From Armigeres subalbatus (lineage: Eukaryota > Arthropoda > Insecta > Diptera > Culicidae), in the NCBI RefSeq assembly GCF_024139115.2, contig NC_085141.1:170760994-170824993 (forward strand): 64,000 nt of DNA, given 5' to 3'. The notes below the pieces were generated by a model that was not told where the DNA came from, made no database searches, and was given only the letters and a program-made list of their open reading frames with translations. This document shows, in pieces, positions 11,690 through 21,460 of the stretch; positions within the stretch are counted from its first letter, which is position 1; each line of letters begins with the position of its first letter. A program made the translations under genes and the position numbers.

Positions 11690-12411
11690 TTTTTTTATTT
11701 ATTTATTTATTGCTTTCCATTAACTTAAGACAATGTCTTTTATGTTTAAGATTTATGATGATAACATGAAGTGCGTCGTTTAGAAGATTTGAAAATAAGT
11801 TACTTCTTTGATTGACTTCTACATTGATCTTAACAGGATCAATTCACTAGCTGATAAACTGCTTTCTTGAATGCTGATATCGAAACGAGATTTTGTACAC
11901 TTGATTGTAAACTGTTCCAATTATAAATACTTCTGACAAAAAAAGAACGCGAGTAGTATGCCGTCCTAGATCTCGGCATTAAAAACTTTATACCTCTTTG
12001 ACTTCTCAAACGAACTAGTTTTGAATGTAGATATTGAGGACCTTTTTCCGTTACAAGAGAATGAAATAAAAGCAAGGATCTTACTTGAGAGAAATCGTTC
12101 CATGAGCAGCCAATCAACGAACTTTGCAGATGCGAAACCCGAGCATATCGATTTAAGCCATATACGTACCTTATGCAACAGTTTAAAGCTACTTTAAGTT
12201 TATTTAAAACAGTTGTGGATGCTTGGGAGGTAATGAAATCACAGAATAGGAAATGAGGGTAAATCAAGCTCTTGAATAATTTTAATCTCGTATCTTTTCG
12301 TAAGAAATAAGCATTATAACGCAAAGTGCGCAGCACCGAATAAATTTTTCCGCATTGTTTCAAAATGAAAGTGTTCCATTCAAAGCTATGTTCAACAGTC
12401 ACGATTCGTCA
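11690..12411 (-). pseudogene. CR1/L2-like LINE, RT C-terminal fragment
   Basis: On the minus strand, 12402-11839 encodes 187 codons matching the region after the RT catalytic core of CR1/L2-type non-LTR retrotransposons, as I recognise them. Visible blocks are YSVLRTLRYNAYFLRKDTRL, LKLFKSLIYPHFLFCDF, LNCCIRYVYGLNRYARVSHL and a closing NWNSLQSSVQ. The frame ends in TAA and is followed by a non-coding tail ending in ATAA repeats at about 11690-11712, typical of LINE 3' ends. Everything upstream, including the catalytic motif and endonuclease, is missing because of 5' truncation at about 12411, where it abuts a Feilai fragment in opposite orientation. It is dead as a polymerase but has no stop within the remaining frame. 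Confidence 0.8.
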
Positions 12412-12413
12412 AT

Positions 12414-12495
12414 GGTGGAAGTGCTTAATGAACACTAAGCTGCAAGGCGGCTCTGTCCCAGTGTGGGGATGTAATGCCAATAAGAAGAAGAAGAA
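12414..12495 (+). mobile_element. Feilai SINE 3' fragment
   Basis: GTGGAAGTGCTTAATGAACA through GGGGATGTAATGCCAATAAG and an AAG triplet tail is the 3' end of the same SINE found at 44913-45196 and 53184-53473. The tRNA-like head is absent, so the copy is 5'-truncated. Confidence 0.85.
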
Positions 12496-13665
12496 CATGA
12501 AAATGTAGTGGGCTCCCGGTCACCTGTCACATTACAAGCAGTCATGATGGGAATATTGCTTTGGTTTGAAATCTTAATTTCTAAATAGTTTTAATAGATC
12601 TGTGCAAATAACGATGACTAGTCGATAAAATGATTATATTGTTCCTATTTTTTGAGTTAGTTTGAGTTACATAATTGAAGAAGAAACACCTTGTTTACAA
12701 TTGTTTGATGCGCTTTCATGAAATAAAAATCCGTGAAAATTTTGCGGAATTCCTTTCATTGTTTATGTTTTCTAAGAAAGCGGGAAAGAATAAAATGTAA
12801 ATATATCGCGCGATCTTTCTGAATGAAAATGAAAATCTCAGTACTGAATGTGAGACATGCAAGATGGGTTCAACTTACTTACGTAGCTACATCCACTCTG
12901 ATTAATAATTCAAAATATATTCTGACAATAATTTAGACATTAAAAATTCTTTAAACTTTGCATATCCCAACAAAAATGACCGTTTAAAAAAATAGTGATT
13001 TTGACTCACCAATACATTTGTAATTTAGTATTTCAAAGAAACTTTCGTTAGTAGTATTTTGGAACCCAAAAAGAATCTTTAGGTTTTAAAATAATCATTT
13101 ATCTTAAGTCTTTGGCAAAAATCCGTGCTTTGGTTTATTTTGTATAAACACAATTCCGATGCAAATATTTTGGTTGTTAGGGAATTCTTAAGGCCTGTTG
13201 AGGTTACGATTTATAACTTGAAATAAATGATGTGATGATGAAATGCTATCAAATGAAAATAAGATAACATCTCATAATGCACGAAAAAGGCATCAACATC
13301 GCTTGGTGGATTCGCTTACTAAATGTAAAATTTAATCTGCGTTAATAAACGACTGACCAGAATTTTAGGAAACATTGAAGCTGAGTACAGTAGTTAAGAG
13401 CATCCTTTTTAAAAGGTATAAATTAAAAAAATACTAATTCTAAACTTTTTAACTAGCTGGTCACTTTTTCTGCGAATCAAAGTCACTATTGTGGTGACGC
13501 TTCGATTCCATTTCTTCTTTGCTCTTGAAAAATGTAGCTTCTACACCAAGAATATAACACTGAATGAATCTAAAAGTGCACGTTGTACTTTATGCCAAAT
13601 CACATGCCTACTGCGATTGAAATTCAATATTGAAATTCAAATATGCTATAATAGCTATAAATTAT
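12496..13665. other. No gene; one repeat remnant
   Basis: AT-rich sequence without recognisable coding content. At 13283-13320 the words AAAAAGGCATCAACATCGCT and GGTGGATT match the end of the dispersed repeat at 5240-5690, so this is a small remnant of that family. Confidence 0.5.
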
Positions 13666-13667
13666 CA

Positions 13668-13745
13668 AGATGGTTTGTGTACTGCATATCTAGTTCGACG
13701 TATTATGGTTTGTGTACTGTAAATCTAGTTCGACATATTATGGTA
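13668..13745 (+). repeat. 35-bp direct repeat, two copies
   Basis: ATGGTTTGTGTACTG followed by ATCTAGTTCGAC occurs twice head to tail with a 35-bp period. It is short and non-coding. Confidence 0.8.
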
Positions 13746-13789
13746 TGCTGTATAGGGCACCAGCACCCCACTCGGAAACGTCTTCTAGA

Positions 13790-15002
13790 AATCTCCCGTG
13801 ATATCTCTGAGACAAAAAAATGAGTCTCCTAGATATTTTTGGTCGATTTCTAGAACCTGTCAGACCTCAAATCCGCCTCAAATGCAACAACCGTTTAAAC
13901 CGGTGTCTACCTCAAATTTTAGACGAGTAGACCGTTTGAACCGGAAGGAATTTGACATATCGATTCTCTTAGATAACGCAGAGATATCTAATAGACAAGG
14001 GTACCACAGTTCTTCTAGATTTTTGCTAGATGTGGTAGAGACATGGGTACCTAGTGATTCTTCTTCTTTTTGTTCTTGTTTTTTTCGGTTTGTTTACTTT
14101 GGAAACTATTTAATCATTTTATTATAAATTTTATTATGAATATCTATTTTATTAGTATTTTTTTTACATTTTTGCGAGAGCTGTTAACTTTGACTGCATG
14201 TCATCGATGAGGCGCAGCAGACAGAACCCCTCGACGGTAAATAGGCGATGGCGCCGTCGTTAAAACTGGCCACTCCAAGGTACGGCTACGGGAAATTGGC
14301 CCATAAGAAGGATCCTATTCAAATGGAAGAAAGGATTATATGGCTATGAATGTAAGTACGTTGACGGCAACAAACCATTGTCGTATACGCTCACAAAGTT
14401 GTCGATTCTCATCGTTCGTGAGCCCTTCCGGAGAACATCTAGATTGTTCACATCGACGTTATTTCACTCAGCATTCCGGTGTCGAAAATCAGCTTGTCCA
14501 GCATGCGGCACTCGGGGTATTCTTCCGCCACGTATGCTGTCATCAAGCAGGAGCTTCATCGGGTCCTTCTTTCTCTGATGGTTCTCGTTCGTTGACTGGC
14601 CATAATTTTCCAAGATATTTTCCAGAGATATCGTCAAGTATTTTGTTCATATTTATCACTACCGTCGAAAGTGTATTAAAATAGCAATTTTCCGAGGAAT
14701 ATCGCGTTATTTTCGAGAAAAAGGTTTTTTTCCGTCGCGCGCAGCTTTGTTTTCACTGAGAAAACCGGGTTGTGAAAAATGCTGATGAGAAAGCGCGCGC
14801 GGGACGGCTTAACCGATCCGACTGCCGCTATGGTATGTGAATGTGTGGTAAACCGTAAACAAACAAATACACTCGCAAAATTCGTTGGTCGAAATGCACT
14901 TGGTTCGTGTTCAAGATGAAGATGAAGCTCGACTAGGGTGGTTTGCGTCTTATTGAGGTAGATTCCTGGTCGCTGTTAGATATGGTTCCAAGTGGGACTT
15001 TT
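13790..15002. other. Unrecognised sequence
   Basis: It contains short frames at 13798-14127, 14340-14684 and 14378-14578 without domains. The part from 14200 to 14960 is GC-richer than its surroundings. I could not connect it to a known protein in either strand. Confidence 0.35.
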
Positions 15003-15075
15003 TGCCTTTCTCGTACAACAAAGTTGTACCGAAAGGCTATCATTTCACTCTGAAAACGAACTTTTTACAGGACTT
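15003..15075 (+). repeat. Fragment of 5240-type dispersed repeat
   Basis: CTTTCTCGTACAACAAAGTT followed by GTACCGAAAGGCTATCATTT matches the 5' end of the element at 5240. Only the first 70 bases or so are present. Confidence 0.75.
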
Positions 15076-15332
15076 ACTTTTTATTTTATTATTATAATTG
15101 AATAGCATTATGGGTTCATTCCCAACTTTTCATTTTATTCAGCATAATGATCAATTATTATTCAATTATCAAAAACGGAAAATAAAGCACAGGACAACAT
15201 GCATTTATATGTTATCCTCTATATATTTAATATTTATCCATTATATATCCCACAACTATTTGGTCTCTTTTTTCATCAGCGTTAGTCACTAAAGTCACTG
15301 TTTTGAGCGCCATTGATCGCTACCAGCCCTGA

Positions 15333-15590
15333 TCAAGCCTCCCCAAATTTTAAAATTGCATGTGCTGCCGAATTCAATAACAAAAATCGTTCATGCAATT
15401 CGAAAATTCCGCGTATTTTGAAGGAAAAATATTTAAAACAGGGCACCTTTCCCCCGAATATTTTAAAAGTCGATTTTTGACAGCATTAAAAAAAATCGGT
15501 TGTGTATCAATAACAACAATAATTTAAGGACTGTCACACATCAGTCAAGTTCAATACTATATTTCTTAGAGAGTCTGTGTGGAAAAGGCC
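15333..15590 (-). mobile_element. Internal piece of 35955-type MITE
   Basis: This corresponds to the reverse complement of about 36025-36340 within the complete MITE at 35955-36868. It covers the half not represented by the fragment at 6298-6618. Both original termini are absent. It joins directly to the repeat at 15598. Confidence 0.75.
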
Positions 15591-15597
15591 CTTATTT

Positions 15598-15735
15598 ACC
15601 CAACCGTCTAAGACGAGTTTAGTACTCTCCATTTAATTCCACCAATTATTTTGATATCTTTGCAGATACGTATTTCAACCACAACTGTGTGGTCGTCTTC
15701 AGTGTCTCGTACTCGATCGTATTTATACTACGCTA
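15598..15735 (-). repeat. Hairpin-bearing repeat, copy 1
   Basis: It is the inverted counterpart of 37205-37338. Read on the minus strand it has GAGACACTGAAGACGACCAC, then a CACA...TGTG stem, then GAAATACGTATCTGC. The central stem is strong and the flanks can also pair (GAGTACGAG with a later CTCGT). Non-coding; family unknown to me. Confidence 0.7.
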
Positions 15736-15857
15736 GGTACCTATATCTAATCTTATTTGCCTACTTTATTTACCTATACAGTTAATTACCTTATTGCTTA
15801 GGTAGAAACTTGAAGAGCCAAGAGCTGCCGTTTCCCTGATCCTTATTCAACAATGCT

Positions 15858-16571
15858 GTTTGTACCTGTTTCAAATATGGTACATGCACCTTGTGCTCCG
15901 TAGAATAGAATGAGCACAAAGCATAACTTCTTGCCATTAATTGCATATTATTCGGCAACTCGGCCGTACGAAAACCATTTTTTTGTTAAATATCTTGGCT
16001 GTGCATATGCACAGCACATGTTTAGTAATTTTAAGTAACGGAGAACTATATTATAAGACTAAATCTGTATCAAACGGTCTACAAACATGATTGACGACAA
16101 TAAATAAATAAATAAATGTTTCGAAATGGACAAATTGATATGAAATTTGCGAAAAAGAATCAACGTGTCTTGGAGGGACTCGAACCCTCAACCTCCTACT
16201 CTCTAGATAGGCGTGATAAACCCTACACAACAAGACCACTTAAAGGTCACGTTTGCGGAAAAGCCATCAGAATCCGAGTACCAACCTCCACCGCGGTTAT
16301 TGATCACCCAAGAAATTCCTGAAGTAAGGCCTTTTGATCTACTCGCGTAACCAAAGATTTGTCGACCTGTTTCAAATATGGTGCATGCTCTTTGTGGTAC
16401 ATAGAATAGGATGTGTATGAAGAATAACTTCTTGACCATCCAAGAAATTCCTGGAGTAAGGCCTTTTGATCTACACGCATAACCAAAGGACTGTCAACCT
16501 ATTTCATATATGGTGCTGCACCTTGTAGTACATAGAATAGAATCTGTACACAGCATAACTTCTTGACTATC
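15858..16571 (+). repeat. 132-bp tandem repeat with inserted element
   Basis: Units starting CAAGAAATTCCTG lie at 16309-16440 and 16441-16571, and a partial unit lies at 15858-15937. Shared words are CCTGTTTCAAATATGGT, TAGAATAG and CATAACTTCTTGACCATC. The partial unit is separated from the others by about 370 bp that includes a perfect 18-nt palindrome (15998-16015), an AATA-rich tract and a tRNA-like segment. That block looks like a later insertion into the array. Confidence 0.8.
16164..16239 (-). other. tRNA-like segment, probably SINE head
   Basis: On the minus strand the sequence shows GGGTTCGAGTCCC, an excellent B box. It also has an anticodon-arm-like CCTAT / CTAGAGA / GTAGG and partly pairing ends (GTGGTCTTG with CAAGACAC). 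The acceptor pairing is imperfect and the D-arm is irregular. An AATA tract lies downstream in minus orientation (16099-16114), so a tRNA-derived SINE is more likely than a working tRNA gene. Confidence 0.6.
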
Positions 16572-16812
16572 CAAATAAAATCTTTAAGTAAGATATGAAT
16601 TCTTGCCTGTTAAAGATAAAGAAATAAGGGTAAATTAAAATTAATATGAAAATGCTTCAAAAGCATCTGAATCACACTTTTCCTCAGTGGGAATAATGCA
16701 TATATAACATTCTTCAGCTTACCAATATTGTAGGGGCGAATCGGTGCTGATGAAACGTGGAAAACTGGAAAAACTAACTAGGAAAATCTCCAGAAAATTT
16801 TCCTCTTTGTCG

Positions 16813-17270
16813 TTGCAGCTTGCCACTTGTTTTTGTTTTGAGGTCCCCGTAACGCTGCGTAGACACCTTTGCGTGATGTGTTACGGTGTAAGATCTACCA
16901 CGGTCATATTGTCAGCTACAGGCAAATCCTGACCCAACGAATACCTTCCCCAATATCCAACTCCGTGGTACTTATGAGGGTGTCGCTGAGTCGGGGGCCT
17001 CTCGTTAAGTAAGTACTACACCAACATTTCCTTCCCCTCCGAAGTTACGGTGAAGATGGGCGTGGCCAGGAGTAGTAATCCTCATGCTTTTGTGATTTTT
17101 ATCCTAGATTGAAATCAAGGACCACACCCACCTTGATTTCTGATAGCAATCTGGATAAGGATTTTAAAAGAAAAACATGAGTATCACTAGTGTCCAATCT
17201 ACGAAGTACACCGTAACTATGCTATGCTGTGCTATGGTATGCTTGCAGCTTGCCACTTGTTTTTGTTTTG
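16813..17270 (+). mobile_element. Second SINE family, copy with 28-bp TSD
   Basis: The element 16841-17242 is bounded by perfect 28-bp direct repeats at 16813-16840 and 17243-17270, both beginning TTGCAGCTTGCCACTTGTTT. It begins near CCCCGTAACGCTG and ends in a TATGC-type microsatellite tail (GCTATGCTGTGCTATGG). A second copy on the minus strand is at 54048-54412. I see no clear A and B boxes. The internal CAGGCAAATCCTG is only weakly B-box-like, so the promoter origin is unclear. No coding frame. Confidence 0.85.
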
Positions 17271-17384
17271 GGGGTTTTGGTCTCTCCGCAGTGAAATTAT
17301 ATTCTGACAAGAGGTAACTAGTGTGCGTATCATAAAAAAAAATCAAGCATGCAGCCACTCCAAGAAAATCTCGGATTTACTTAA

Positions 17385-17745
17385 TACGGCAAAATCGGTG
17401 TATTAATTCAAATCCGAGATTAAAATCGCGTATTATACCGCTTGGTGCTTAGCGAAATCGAGGATAATACGAGATTGGCGTATTATCCTCGTTGGAGCTT
17501 ACCGCCATAAGTGTTTTCCCTTGAAAAAGACTTAGACTAAGAACCGCGTAAAATCCGAAATCTGCGTAAAAAACGACTTTTGCAAAAATCGATCATAAAT
17601 CAACTTTTTACAATTTTCACGTGATTTCAGGACTTTTGAAAAATCGCTTAAAAAATTAAATCCGCGTAAAAAAAACGAGTAAATTCCAAAATCCGCGTAA
17701 AAAGCGACCCGCATAAAAAACGCGTAAAAAGCGACCCCAGTTTAC
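17385..17745. repeat. CGCGTAAAAA-rich repeat with hairpin
   Basis: Multiple CCGCGTAAAA-type words occur from 17540 to 17740. A perfect hairpin with 13-bp arms lies at 17459-17491 (arm CGAGGATAATACG). The right end reads CGTAAAAAGCGACCCCAG. It looks like a non-autonomous inverted-repeat element, but I could not define both ends. Confidence 0.5.
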
Positions 17746-18497
17746 GTGTTGTTTAGTACCAATCACAACTTAACATATGGTCAGTCATATGCCATGACTC
17801 GTTTCCATCCCGGAAGTCATCGCTCTCACTGGCAGCCTGGAGGTTGGATAGCAAAATCGTAGTAGTTGAAACAGTGACCCATTCTCACCCGTCACCCCCA
17901 TTTGACCCATTGTCACCCCCGACGACGGTATATTAAATTTTTATCGTTAATAATCTTAAGTTTCAATGAAATTGACAAATTGCTGGAGAGTGTCCGAGTC
18001 GATTGATTTATAAACAGGGAATCAATATTCGAGCAACGCTTAACAATATACCCTTTGTCATCAACAGAGTTTGTTACTGACAAAAGCCCCTCGCAACAAA
18101 CCTTTATCATAACCCGAACACAATATGACAAGAATCATTTGCCTTGCATGCTCTGATATTTCCGAGAATACGATGCTTTTCTTGTAATCGGAGTTAGATT
18201 CTCCAATATTTCCATTATAGCAGAAACTACGATAGCATAAAACCGAAGTTTGCTGTCGAGATAATGCAAAATAACGGGATGAAAAGTTAGCAACAAAATT
18301 GTCTTCTTTTTTGTTGCTGACAAAAAATTTCGGATTTTTGTCATTATTATCTCCGACAAAAACAACGCTTTGTCGTTGGTTCTCTTTTGTCACTTGTTTT
18401 GCATGCGCATCCAAGAAAAATTTATTCCGTGTTTAAAAAACTTCATACTGCACCGCTCATAATAAAATGTGTCGCAACGAAAAATAAGCGCCAGATG
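17746..18497. other. No recognisable gene
   Basis: Minus-strand frames at 17913-18131, 18061-18414 (117 codons) and 18135-18365 overlap one another. None shows a domain. I see no repeats of note. Confidence 0.4.
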
Positions 18498-20128
18498 TTA
18501 CGCATTGCAAGAAAAATTTGGAACCCTAGAAAATACAAAGCGCCTGCAATGAATATTTTCCAGGCTAGTGATCAAAGCAGCTAATGCTAGATTTGCGATG
18601 TTTTGTTTATATTTATAATTATGACATTCCTAGAAAATATGCATTACCTACTGAACAAAAAACACACAATTCAATGAATTGTTGAAAAGATTTGAAATTT
18701 TGTGTGTCACAGGGTACAGCAGAATCACTGCGATTTGCGGCGGGATTTGATTGCGGGCTCTGGTACCCTTTGGCAAGGTGTTTCTGTATGTATCTGAAAA
18801 CTGGTTAACTAAAGCGATACCGTTTCGCTTAGAACCTAGCTCAGAACGCACTAGTCCAAATCTCGGTATTGGTGATCTCTCAACAGACCCGACACGAAGA
18901 CTACTGGGGGAAATGGAAGGACAACTCAGGTTCAATAGGCCGCCGATCAAACCAATTATTACGAACAGTGTAAGCGTTTTGGTGACGAGTAATATGGAAG
19001 CATTCATTCTTATTTGATATGAAGTCGAGGTTATGTAAAATATTCCATTGATTAGCTTCCCTAAGTAACTTATCTACTGAAAATTAAATTTCTGTGGAGA
19101 AAACATCAATAAAGAACTAAACTGCGGTAAAATTGATATTGATGTGAAGATTTTCGTAATACATTGGTGCCTCATGGGATCAATCCTTTCCATTTCGGAT
19201 TAGTTTACACCTATGCAGAAAACTAATAATTGATCTTTCCATGTTTATGGGCACGCCATTCAAATGATTGGATTGCATGACAGTTGATTTGTTTTAATAA
19301 TTTGAGCCTAATCCAACGCATACTATGCATGATTTGTTATATGCGGGGATTGCCCTCTGCGCGTTATTTCCGCGGAGCTATTTATTACGCATTGCAAGAA
19401 AAATTTGGAACACTGGAAAATCCAAAGCGCCTCCAATGAATATTTTCCAGGCTAGTGATCAAAGCAGCTAATGCTAGATTTGCGATGTTTTGTTTATATT
19501 TATAATTATGACATTCCTAGAAAATATGCTTTACTGAACAGAAAATGTTGAAATGTTGAAAAGCTTTGAAATTTTATGTGTCTCAGGGGTCAGCAGAAGC
19601 ACTGCGATTTGTGGCAGGATTTGACTGCGGGCTCTGGTAACCTTTGGCAGGGTGTTTCTGTATGTACCTGCAAACTGGCTCAACTAAACGTTTCGCTCAG
19701 AACGCACTAGTACAAATCTTGGTATTGGGTGGGTCTCTTAACCGAACCGACACGAAGACCTTCGGGCGAAAGAGAAGGTCATTTCATGTTCAATGAGACG
19801 CCGTAAAACCAATTATTACGAATAGTGTAAGCGCTTTGGGACGTGTGACTATATGGAAGCATCATTTCAAATTTGATATGAAGTTGAGATTATGTAAAAT
19901 ACTTCATTGATTAGCTTCCCTAAGAAACTGAACCACTGAAAATAAAATTCAAAACCTAGACAGAGAACTAATAATTGATCTTTTTGTGTTTATGGGCACT
20001 CCATCGAATGATTGGATTGCATGACAGTTGATTTGCTTTAATAATTTGAGCTCAATTCAAAGCACACTATGCATGATTTGTTCTATGCGGGGATTGTCCT
20101 CTGCGCGTTATTTCCGCGGAGCTATCCA
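18498..20128. repeat. 886-bp tandem duplication, two copies
   Basis: Copy A starts at 18498 and copy B at 19384, both with TTACGCATTGCAAG. Long stretches match, for example TATTTTCCAGGCTAGTGATC, GATTGGATTGCATGACAGTT and GCGCGTTATTTCCGCGGAGC near the end of each. Copy B is shorter (ends about 20128) because of internal deletions. The two differ by scattered substitutions, so the duplication is old. Copy A carries the open frame described separately; in copy B the aligned frame is broken. Confidence 0.9.
18648..19007 (-). CDS. Hypothetical secreted protein, 119 aa (uncertain)
   Basis: A 119-codon minus-strand frame begins ATG after an AATAAGA context. Its N-terminus looks like a signal peptide: Lys at position 10, a hydrophobic core LTLFVIIGLIGGLL, then LSC. 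The rest is basic and Ser/Pro-rich, with no domain or cysteine pattern that I recognise. It lies in copy A of the 886-bp duplication. In copy B the aligned frame has an in-frame TAG a few codons in (GCT TCC ATA TAG), then shifts. This fits either a gene with a decayed paralogue or a chance frame. No AATAAA is visible just downstream. I do not recognise a family. Confidence 0.25.
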   Translation of the reverse strand: MNASILLVTKTLTLFVIIGLIGGLLNLSCPSISPSSLRVGSVERSPIPRFGLVRSELGSKRNGIALVNQFSDTYRNTLPKGTRARNQIPPQIAVILLYPVTHKISNLFNNSLNCVFFVQ

Positions 20129-21230
20129 AATTTTTCTTTTTCTCCGTAATAGTTGCCTAAGAAAAACATACCTCCAGAAAGAAAGCTACTTTGATATTTT
20201 TGAAAAATTGACTGCCACGTGGTGGATTATAACGGTGAATACTTTGATAGCACGTGCTATTTTCACTGCGGGTTAATTTTACACACCTATGAGAGCCTTG
20301 GAAAATGATCACGAAAGTTGTCATTTTGTTGCAAGGTACAATAATTCATCGAAAGATAAAGGTGCTAGTAACGTTCGAAATCTTCCCTTTCAGCGTAGCA
20401 AGACCATGCTGAGGGTGCACAGTGTTGCTTTTTGCCGATTTCGTGCGCTTTTTTGATAGCATCGTTTCTGTTGATTGTTAAGCTGTAGTTTGTTTGGAGA
20501 ACACGTTAGATATGAAAAAGGCCTTTTTTTTAGCAAATCTGTAAAATGATGAATCCACCTGAAAGTGAGATAAAAATCTTGCCCAATCGTCGAAACCAAA
20601 TATGAGCCTAGTGTCTTCAGGAAAGTTGTAGCGGATGGTATTTCAAGCCATTTTACCAAAGACACCCCATACCTATGACTTGTATAGTACGAGATATGTG
20701 ACATTTTCTGTGGAAGGTCCCTGAAATCAGTTTTTTAGCATAACTTTTTTTCCATTTTTACCACATTCTACAAAGTTGTTTAGCTAACAAAGATACACGT
20801 TTTTGTAGAACATTGCGAAGCTCTATCTCTTAAAATTGAAAAAATATTTGAGAAATTGTGCTTTTCTAGGGGTGTTTTAGAATCGTGTAGCTTGTTCCGG
20901 CGCAAAATGGCGCACACAACTTTTTAGTACACTGAAACTGCTGTATGTTTACTCTTATCTGGCAGTTGTGTTTACACGAAATTACACGTGAGTTATATAG
21001 ATTTCAAACGTCCCACTTTTTGCCTACCAAATAGTTTTCTCGAATAAATTTCTACTTTCGAGAAAAACTGCGTTAGATGTCTTTCGCCAGACAAATATCT
21101 GGCGGTTAATTCATGCTGGCTATTTGTGCATATACGTTAGCACCTAGAAGTTTGCATCGGCGGGTAGGAAATCATCCACTACTAATAATTTATTGTACGG
21201 CCATAATACTTATGCTCTTGTTCATATATA
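20129..21230. other. No recognisable gene
   Basis: AT-rich sequence. A short TCTACAAAGTTGTTTAGCTA stretch near 20768 resembles the word repeated in the 35625 satellite but is isolated. The ORFs at 20390-20704 and 21113-21343 have no domain. Confidence 0.4.
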
Positions 21231-21446
21231 GGGGAACTGTTCCATTTTCCATCTCACTGAACATATATTCATCTAATCGCAAAACAAGAATTACAGCACC
21301 AATCTCGTCGCTTCTTCTAGCTAAAAATCGTGCTCACTGGTGAAAAAAATCAGAAAAATAAGAAACAAACCAAATTCCTTTTCATTGCATTGTTTTTGAT
21401 GGGATGGAAATAGGAGCAATGAGATGAAGTGCCGAACCGTTCCCCT
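21231..21446. mobile_element. TA-flanked MITE, 216 bp
   Basis: The left end is GGGGAACTGTTC and the right end is inverted GGGGAACGGTTC, with a further shared CATCTCA subterminal word. TA dinucleotides flank both ends (21229-21230 and 21447-21448). It has no frame of its own. It lies immediately next to the hAT-like element that begins at 21461. Confidence 0.8.
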
Positions 21447-21460
21447 ATATAACCAATAGC

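Noticed and set aside
16164..16239. Functional tRNA gene on the minus strand
   Set aside because: The B box is good, but the acceptor stem pairs poorly and the D-arm is irregular. The surrounding inserted block and AATA tract fit a SINE better.
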